NCBI GenBank assembly: GCA_046543175.1
Contig: JBKGZY010000026.1
Coordinates: forward strand, 1-18,939
Origin: Dichotomicrobium sp046543175
Lineage (GTDB): Bacteria > Pseudomonadota > Alphaproteobacteria > Rhizobiales > Rhodomicrobiaceae
Reading direction: 5' to 3'
DNA length: 18,939 nucleotides
Shown here: piece after piece, positions 14,752-18,939 of the stretch
How positions within the stretch are numbered: the stretch's first letter is position 1
How the letters are laid out: every line of letters starts with the position of its first letter
Notes under the pieces: generated by a model
Told to the model about the DNA's origin: nothing
Databases searched by the model: none
What the model saw: only the letters and a program-made list of their open reading frames with translations
Program-made: the position numbers and the translations under genes

Positions 14752-14967
14752 ATGCAGCAAACCGGCACGGTCAAGTTTTTCAACCAGACCAAAGGCTACG
14801 GCTTCATCACGCCCGATGAAGGTGGCAAGGACGTTTTCGTCCATATTTCGGCTGTTGAACGGTCCGGACTTGCGGCACTCGACGAGGGAATGCGCGTCAC
14901 CTTCGAGACCGAGCCGGATCCGCGCGGCAAGGGCCCGAAGGCGGTCAATCTCGCTATGTCGGCCTGA
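14752..14967 (+). CDS. Cold-shock protein, CspA family
   Basis: This is a 71-residue single cold-shock domain that binds single-stranded RNA and DNA and acts as an RNA chaperone. RNP1 is KGYGFIT (14-20) and RNP2 is DVFVHIS (27-33), with the usual N-terminal GTVKFFN strand. The length is standard for CspA. AGGAGAG lies just upstream of ATG 14752. The gene stands alone after a 297-base spacer and converges on thiD, whose stop is 39 bases away on the other strand. No clear terminator was identified between them. Whether it is cold-induced or constitutive cannot be told from the sequence. Confidence 0.95.
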   Translation: MQQTGTVKFFNQTKGYGFITPDEGGKDVFVHISAVERSGLAALDEGMRVTFETEPDPRGKGPKAVNLAMSA

Positions 14968-15006
14968 CAGGCGCAGCGACAGGCGGGGGGTACGGTTTTG
15001 ACCTCA

Positions 15007-15822
15007 TTACTCCCCGACCGCGCTCCATAACTTGTAGAAGTGATTGAGCGGGCCGGCGCCACGGCCAACCGTGAGCTCGTTGGATTCGGTTAGCGCGCTC
15101 GTCAGATAGGTCTTGGCCTCGCGCACCGCTTCATGCAGCGCCAGCCCGCGCGCCAGCAGCGCGGCGATTGCCGAGGAAAGCGTGCAGCCGGTGCCATGCA
15201 CGTTCTTCGTCGCCACGCGCAGCGCCGTGAAGCGGGCGAAGCCCTCGCCGTCGAATAGGATGTCCAGCGCCTCGTCGCCGGTGCCGTGACCGCCCTTGAC
15301 CAGCACAGCTTTCGCCCCGAGCCCCGCAAGACGCTGCGCCTGATCACGCATGTCTGCTTCCTCTTCGGCCTGCCCCGTCTCCAGCAGCCGCGCGGCTTCC
15401 GGCAGGTTCGGCGTCAGAACGCTCGCCAATGGCAGCAGCCGCGTTTTCAGAACGGTCTCCGCGCCCGGCTCCAGCAACACATCCCCGCCTGCGGCGACCA
15501 TCACCGGATCGAGCACGATCGGTATGCCAGAGACCTGCTCCAGCGCGGAAGCGACAGCATCGATGGCTTCGGCATTTCCAATCATGCCGATCTTCACGGC
15601 CCTGATATCGATGTCGTCGAACACCGCCGCGATCTGGCCCGCAATGATCCCCGGCGGCACTTGGTGGACGTCGCGCACGCCCCGCGTGTTCTGCACGGTC
15701 ACGGCCGTGATCGCGGACGCCCCGTAAGTGCGCAGGGCGGCAAAAGTCTTCAAGTCGGCCTGGATACCGGCACCGCCGCCGGAGTCCGACCCGGCTATCG
15801 TCAGGACGTTGGGTATGCTCAT
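15007..15822 (-). CDS. thiD: Hydroxymethylpyrimidine/phosphomethylpyrimidine kinase
   Basis: The product is 271 residues, ribokinase fold. It phosphorylates HMP and HMP-P to HMP-PP for thiamine synthesis. The N-terminal AGSDSGGGAGIQADLK loop (10-25), VTVQNTRGV, the DPVMVAAGGD block (105-114), VLVKGGHG and the HGTGCTLSSAIAA anion-hole motif with Cys213 are all in place. The length and start fit the family, though the ribosome-binding site before ATG 15822 is weak. It lies 64 bases downstream of soxA on the same strand. No thiamine riboswitch could be recognised in that short spacer, and no other thi gene is nearby. Confidence 0.95.
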   Translation of the reverse strand: MSIPNVLTIAGSDSGGGAGIQADLKTFAALRTYGASAITAVTVQNTRGVRDVHQVPPGIIAGQIAAVFDDIDIRAVKIGMIGNAEAIDAVASALEQVSGIPIVLDPVMVAAGGDVLLEPGAETVLKTRLLPLASVLTPNLPEAARLLETGQAEEEADMRDQAQRLAGLGAKAVLVKGGHGTGDEALDILFDGEGFARFTALRVATKNVHGTGCTLSSAIAALLARGLALHEAVREAKTYLTSALTESNELTVGRGAGPLNHFYKLWSAVGE

Positions 15823-15840
15823 GGATCGATCAGTTCGCTT

Positions 15841-15886
15841 TTCGCCGGCCGTCCGTGATGAAATATAAGCTCACGGGCGGAGGTTT
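15841..15886 (-). other. Imperfect hairpin between soxA and thiD
   Basis: On the minus strand CCGCCCGTGA and TCACGGACGG can pair over 10 bases with one mismatch, around an AT-rich loop that contains TTATAT. No T-run follows on that strand. It may be a weak terminator for soxA. The AT-rich loop could alternatively serve as a -10 region for thiD; neither role is proven. Confidence 0.3.
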
Positions 15887-16792
15887 TCAGTTGCGCACCG
15901 CGGGCGTTTCGACGGGCAGCCCGCTGCCGCGCCACGCCAGATACAGCTCCAGATTAACATAGGTGTCGGAGCCGAGCGGCAGCGGCTGCGCCTGTACGCG
16001 CCTGTTGCAGCGCCTGAACTGCTGGTGCAGCGTCTCCACGCGCTCCGCCGCGATCCGGTAGGCCGGGAACCCGTTGCTGTGGCCCTGGCTGATGGTCGTG
16101 GCGCCCAGCTTCTCGCCGGCATTGTCCTCGTGGCATCCGGCACAGGAGGTGTCGAGTTCGCCGCGCTTGCGATAGTAATAGGCTTTTCCGTCCTCGAAGA
16201 ACGGGGCCGCCTGCCCACCGGTCTTCACGCGCACCGGCATTCCCCGCGACTGGGCGCGCACATAGGTCGTCATAGCAACCATCGCATCCGAGCCCACAGG
16301 CCAAGGCTTTGCCTTCATGTTCTGGCTCCGGCACAGGTTGATCCGCTGCCCCAGACCGATCGGCCTGGCTTCGGCCTGTGAGAACTGCGGATAACGCGCC
16401 CCGACGCCGCGCATCGCCTTCTCCGCCCGGTTGTGGCAATCCGCACAGGACTTGTCGGCCTCGCCGTCGGGCATCGACCAGAGTTTGCGCCCGTGCTCGT
16501 ACCACAGCATACCGGGGTTCCTGATGTCGTCGTCCTGCATCTCCTTGACATGCGCAGGCTGATAGCGATAGCCGGAATGCAGTTCCTCCAGAGGATGGTC
16601 CTCTCCCGGCGGCGCCACCGGCTCGGCCAAGTCGGCTTCATCGGCGCCTGCCGGCGACGGCCCGACAGTCAGGCAAGGCGCCGCCAGCGCGCCAATGACC
16701 GCCAGCCATGGCCACAGGCGCCACCTTACGCGCCGCAGCCCTCGGCCGCGCGCAACTGCATCATGCGTCGTCATGCGTTCAGCATGCCTCAT
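15887..16792 (-). CDS. soxA: Diheme c-type cytochrome SoxA (L-cysteine S-thiosulfotransferase subunit)
   Basis: This 301-residue periplasmic protein has a basic N-terminus and a hydrophobic segment (about 26-42) as signal peptide. ATG at codon 7 (MTTHDAV) is an alternative start. Heme site 1 is CADCH (116-120) with its candidate Cys ligand at 154 (INLCRSQ). Heme site 2 is CAGCH (217-221) with Cys262 (RRCNRR) as the active-site ligand that carries the persulfide in characterised SoxA. Other family blocks are MQDDDIRNPGMLWY and the ending YVNLELYLAWRGSGLPVETPAVR. With SoxX it links thiosulfate to the SoxYZ carrier and passes electrons to cytochrome c. Both hemes are kept, unlike the monoheme SoxA forms. 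No soxX, soxYZ, soxB or soxCD is present in the window. Confidence 0.93.
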   Translation of the reverse strand: MRHAERMTTHDAVARGRGLRRVRWRLWPWLAVIGALAAPCLTVGPSPAGADEADLAEPVAPPGEDHPLEELHSGYRYQPAHVKEMQDDDIRNPGMLWYEHGRKLWSMPDGEADKSCADCHNRAEKAMRGVGARYPQFSQAEARPIGLGQRINLCRSQNMKAKPWPVGSDAMVAMTTYVRAQSRGMPVRVKTGGQAAPFFEDGKAYYYRKRGELDTSCAGCHEDNAGEKLGATTISQGHSNGFPAYRIAAERVETLHQQFRRCNRRVQAQPLPLGSDTYVNLELYLAWRGSGLPVETPAVRN

Positions 16793-16903
16793 TTCGTCAA
16801 ATTGAGAAATGCTGCTTTCGCCGGTGAACGGCGCGACAGGATGCGTCTAATGGCTTGATAGCGCGCTCGAACAGCGGGAACAAACCGGCCTCGGCATGAC
16901 CGC

Positions 16904-17608
16904 TCAGGGCGCGCCGATCCGCAACGCGGCGATCACGTCCTCGGTTTCGCGGAGGGAGCCGATCACCCGGTCCGCGCCCAGATCTTCCGGCGTGTCCCGG
17001 CCATAGCCCGAACGCAGCACGATCACCGGCATGCCGAGTGCCCGTGCCACGCTCACATCGGAGCCGCTGTCGCCGACCATCAGCGCATCGAAGGCCGCGA
17101 CCTCCAGTGCATCCAGAACCGCGCGGAGCATGGCGGGGTCCGGCTTGCGCGGACGCGCCGGGCATTCCCCGATAATTGCGCCGAAATGCGCGGCAATACC
17201 CAACGCCTCCAGAACGGTTTCCGTGATCCGCTGCGGCTTGTTGGTACACACGCCCAGCTTCACGCCGGCGCCCCGCAGGCTGGCAAGCAGTTCCGCCGCC
17301 CCGTCATACAGCCGCGTGCGCGCCACGGGCCGCGCCGAATACCGCTCAAGCATGTCGGCGATACAGTTCTCGAGATCATCCTCCGCGACGCCACTCTCCA
17401 GGAGGCCGCGCCGCACCAGTTCAGAGATCCCCGCGCCAACAAATTCCTTGATACGGGCTTCCGGCAGCTGCGGCAACCCGCGCCCGGCGAAAGTCGCGTT
17501 CAACGCGTCGGCAAGATCGCCGATGCTGTCGACCAGCGTGCCGTCAAGGTCAAAGACTACCGCGCGCGGCCAGTGCGGGCCACGATCCTGCGCGTAACAA
17601 ACATTCAT
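16904..17608 (-). CDS. gph: Phosphoglycolate phosphatase, HAD superfamily
   Basis: From ATG 17608 the product is 234 residues. HAD motif I is FDLDGTLVDS with nucleophile Asp20 and Asp22, motif II lies in CTNKP, motif III uses the Lys in PRKPDP, and motif IV is VGDSGSDV. The helical cap and the order of motifs match Gph/CbbZ. The enzyme dephosphorylates 2-phosphoglycolate, which comes from RuBisCO oxygenation or DNA repair. The frame stays open to 17701, but GGAGGT at 17614-17619 sits 5 bases before ATG 17608 and settles the start. It lies downstream of fba on the same strand, a pairing seen in cbb gene clusters. A broader-specificity HAD phosphatase remains possible. Confidence 0.88.
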   Translation of the reverse strand: MNVCYAQDRGPHWPRAVVFDLDGTLVDSIGDLADALNATFAGRGLPQLPEARIKEFVGAGISELVRRGLLESGVAEDDLENCIADMLERYSARPVARTRLYDGAAELLASLRGAGVKLGVCTNKPQRITETVLEALGIAAHFGAIIGECPARPRKPDPAMLRAVLDALEVAAFDALMVGDSGSDVSVARALGMPVIVLRSGYGRDTPEDLGADRVIGSLRETEDVIAALRIGAP

Positions 17609-17613
17609 GGCCC

Positions 17614-17619
17614 ACCTCC
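17614..17619 (-). promoter_or_regulatory. Ribosome-binding site of gph
   Basis: On the minus strand GGAGGT lies 5 bases before ATG 17608. This near-perfect site excludes the longer reading that would begin at 17701. Confidence 0.8.
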
Positions 17620-17651
17620 CACGACTCTCACGCTGATTCCTTGGAGAATTT

Positions 17652-17667
17652 TTCCGATCGATCGGAA
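17652..17667. repeat. Perfect 16-bp palindrome TTCCGATCGATCGGAA
   Basis: A self-complementary 16-mer in the fba-gph spacer, 4 bases from the REP-like element. On the minus strand it lies about 45 bases before the gph start. It could be an operator for a dimeric regulator or part of a compound repeat. Confidence 0.5.
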
Positions 17668-17670
17668 CCG

Positions 17671-17704
17671 CGTCATAGCGAGGCCCGAAGGGCCGACGCA
17701 ATCC
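17671..17704. repeat. REP-like palindromic element (CGTCAT-GCGAG ... GCAATCC type)
   Basis: The 34 bases run CGTCATAGCGAGG, then GGCCC-GAA-GGGCC forming the central hairpin, then CGACGCAATCC. The outer halves (CGTCATnGCGAG and GCAATCC) match a palindromic repeat commonly seen scattered between genes in Alphaproteobacteria and other bacteria. Only one copy is seen in the window. It lies in the 159-base fba-gph spacer, where its hairpin may also end or stabilise the fba transcript. Confidence 0.55.
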
Positions 17705-17767
17705 GCTCTCATCACCATATCCAACGCGCGAAGTGTTCGAAATCCGGTTCCCGTGTTTGGGATCGCG

Positions 17768-18847
17768 TTATGCGGCGCGCGCCGCGCCAACCCGGGGATC
17801 AAGCGAGCCATCGGCGTAGCGTTTGGCCATCTCGGCCATGGGGACCGGCTTGATCTTCTCCGCGTTGCCGGCCGTGCCGAATGCCTCGAACCGCTCGGCA
17901 CAGACCTTGCGCATCGCTTCCATCGCGGGCTTGAGGTATTTCCGCGGGTCGAACTCGGCCGGTTTTTCGTGCAGCAACTGACGGATTGCCGCAGTCGAGG
18001 CCATGCGCAGATCGGTGTCGATGTTCACCTTGCGCACGCCGTGGCGGATGCCGCGCACAATCTCCTCGACCGGGACACCGTAGGTCTCGCGCATCTCACC
18101 ACCATGCTTGTTGATGATGTCCTGCAAGTCCTGCGGCACCGAGCTTGAGCCGTGCATGACGATGTGCGTGTTCGGCAGGCGTTCATGGATCGCCTCGATC
18201 ACGTCCATTGCCAGGATTTCGCCGGTCGGCTTGCGCGTGAACTTGTAGGCGCCGTGGCTGGTGCCGATGGCAACGGCGAGCGCGTCCACCTTGGTCTCGG
18301 CGACGAACTGCTTCGCCTCGTCCGGGTTGGTGAGCAGCATGTCGCGCGACAGCTTGCCCTCGAAGCCGTGTCCGTCCTCGGCTTCGCCCACGCCACTTTC
18401 CAGCGAACCCAGGCAGCCAAGCTCACCTTCCACGCTCGCGCCGACCCAGTGCGCCATTTCCGTGACCTTCCTGGTCACACCGATATTGTAGTCGTAAGAG
18501 GCGGGCGTCTTGGCGTCCTCTTCCAGCGAGCCGTCCATCATCACCGAGGTGAAGCCGTGCTGGATCGCCGACAGGCAGGTGGCAGGGTTGTTTCCGTGGT
18601 CCTGGTGCAGGCAGATCGGAATGTCCGGGTAAAGCGCCTCGAGCCCCTCGATCAGCTTGGCGAGCATGAAGTCGCCGGCATAGTTGCGCGCGCCCCGGCT
18701 CGCCTGGATGATCACCGGCGACCGGGTGGCGTTTGCCGCCTCCATGATCGCGAGGCCCTGCTCCATGTTGTTGATGTTGTAGGCCGGCACGCCGTAGCCG
18801 TGCTCGGCGGCGTGGTCGAGAAGCTGTCTGAGCGTAATCCTTGCCAA
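17768..18847 (-). CDS. fba: Class II fructose-bisphosphate aldolase (Calvin-cycle subtype)
   Basis: This 359-residue zinc-dependent enzyme cleaves or forms fructose 1,6-bisphosphate, and sedoheptulose 1,7-bisphosphate in CbbA-type enzymes. It has the N-terminus MARITLRQLLDHAAEHGYGVPAYNINN, and catalytic Asp83 and metal ligand His84 in LHQDHGN. Glu142 lies in VEGELG, and metal-site histidines in GTSHGAYKF and IVMHGSSS. VRKVNIDTDLRMA is the phosphate-binding end, and the C-terminal extension (DPRKYLKPAMEAMRKVC) marks the Calvin-cycle subtype. The start is a TTG (18845-18847) with GGAGGA 5 bases upstream. gph follows downstream on the same strand. A long inverted repeat precedes it. Confidence 0.95.
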   Translation of the reverse strand: MARITLRQLLDHAAEHGYGVPAYNINNMEQGLAIMEAANATRSPVIIQASRGARNYAGDFMLAKLIEGLEALYPDIPICLHQDHGNNPATCLSAIQHGFTSVMMDGSLEEDAKTPASYDYNIGVTRKVTEMAHWVGASVEGELGCLGSLESGVGEAEDGHGFEGKLSRDMLLTNPDEAKQFVAETKVDALAVAIGTSHGAYKFTRKPTGEILAMDVIEAIHERLPNTHIVMHGSSSVPQDLQDIINKHGGEMRETYGVPVEEIVRGIRHGVRKVNIDTDLRMASTAAIRQLLHEKPAEFDPRKYLKPAMEAMRKVCAERFEAFGTAGNAEKIKPVPMAEMAKRYADGSLDPRVGAARAA

Positions 18848-18852
18848 GATCG

Positions 18853-18858
18853 TCCTCC
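18853..18858 (-). promoter_or_regulatory. Ribosome-binding site deciding the TTG start of fba
   Basis: On the minus strand GGAGGA lies 5 bases before TTG 18847. The TTG is where the family N-terminus (M-A-R-I-T-L-R) begins, and no in-frame ATG lies close by. Confidence 0.75.
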
Positions 18859-18886
18859 GATTGCGTCAGGCGCTTTCTAGTGCGTC

Positions 18887-18939
18887 GACGCATTCATTCG
18901 CTTTACCAAGCAGCGAGTCCGAGAGCGAATGAATGCGTC
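18887..18939. repeat. Perfect 16-bp inverted repeat upstream of fba, at the window edge
   Basis: GACGCATTCATTCGCT (18887-18902) and AGCGAATGAATGCGTC (18924-18939) are exact reverse complements with a 21-base loop. The left arm also overlaps the palindrome TGCGTCGACGCA (18881-18892). On the minus strand it lies about 40 bases before the fba start. No T-run follows on the minus strand, so it is not an ordinary terminator in that direction. It may extend beyond the window. Confidence 0.8.

Noticed and set aside
15823..15886. Possible thiamine (TPP) riboswitch upstream of thiD
   Set aside because: The spacer is only 64 bases and lacks the conserved CTGAGA and CTTGAACCTGATC-like elements of the TPP aptamer.
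17605..17901. Minus-strand open frame across the fba-gph spacer
   Set aside because: It starts inside fba in another frame and passes through the palindromic repeats; the gph start is fixed by a strong GGAGGT site.

Overview
The window is a GC-rich, gene-dense piece of a bacterial chromosome that reads as alphaproteobacterial. The evidence for this is the run folK, rpoZ, rsh (relA/spoT), pyrE, a DUF2062 gene, pdxJ, acpS, which is a familiar order in that class, together with protein sequences that look alphaproteobacterial. A diheme SoxA and a Calvin-cycle-type class II aldolase beside a phosphoglycolate phosphatase suggest an organism with sulfur-oxidising and possibly autotrophic capacity. 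I would guess a Rhodospirillales-like lineage, but the sequence does not fix the genus.

Left part (1-5836, all plus strand): the 3' part of an EF-hand calcium-binding protein, a NicO/RcnA-type nickel/cobalt transporter with a His/Cys-rich loop, an L-2-haloacid dehalogenase with a full set of catalytic residues, and a complete three-component TRAP transporter (dctP, dctQ, dctM) of the 2-oxoacid/chloroaromatic branch. A clear intrinsic terminator closes this block. The juxtaposition suggests that the TRAP system imports a halogenated or hydroxy/keto acid that the dehalogenase acts on; this is inference.

Middle (5837-8820): a 1-Cys peroxiredoxin ends at a strong terminator. It faces a minus-strand pair made of a NYN-domain putative nuclease and a family 5 uracil-DNA glycosylase. 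This pair diverges from folK.

Housekeeping core (8946-14454, plus strand): rpoZ, then a strong hairpin-plus-T6 terminator, then rsh, pyrE, a DUF2062 membrane protein, pdxJ and acpS. The usual continuation lepB-rnc-era is absent. A cold-shock protein gene with a long leader follows instead.

Right part (15007-18847, all minus strand): fba, gph, an isolated soxA and thiD. The fba-gph spacer carries a REP-like palindromic element of a widely dispersed bacterial type. A perfect 16-bp inverted repeat lies upstream of fba at the very end of the window. No tRNA or rRNA gene, insertion sequence, CRISPR array or prophage gene was seen, and no gene-free stretch exceeds 300 bases. The longest are 14455-14751 (cspA leader) and 12332-12579.
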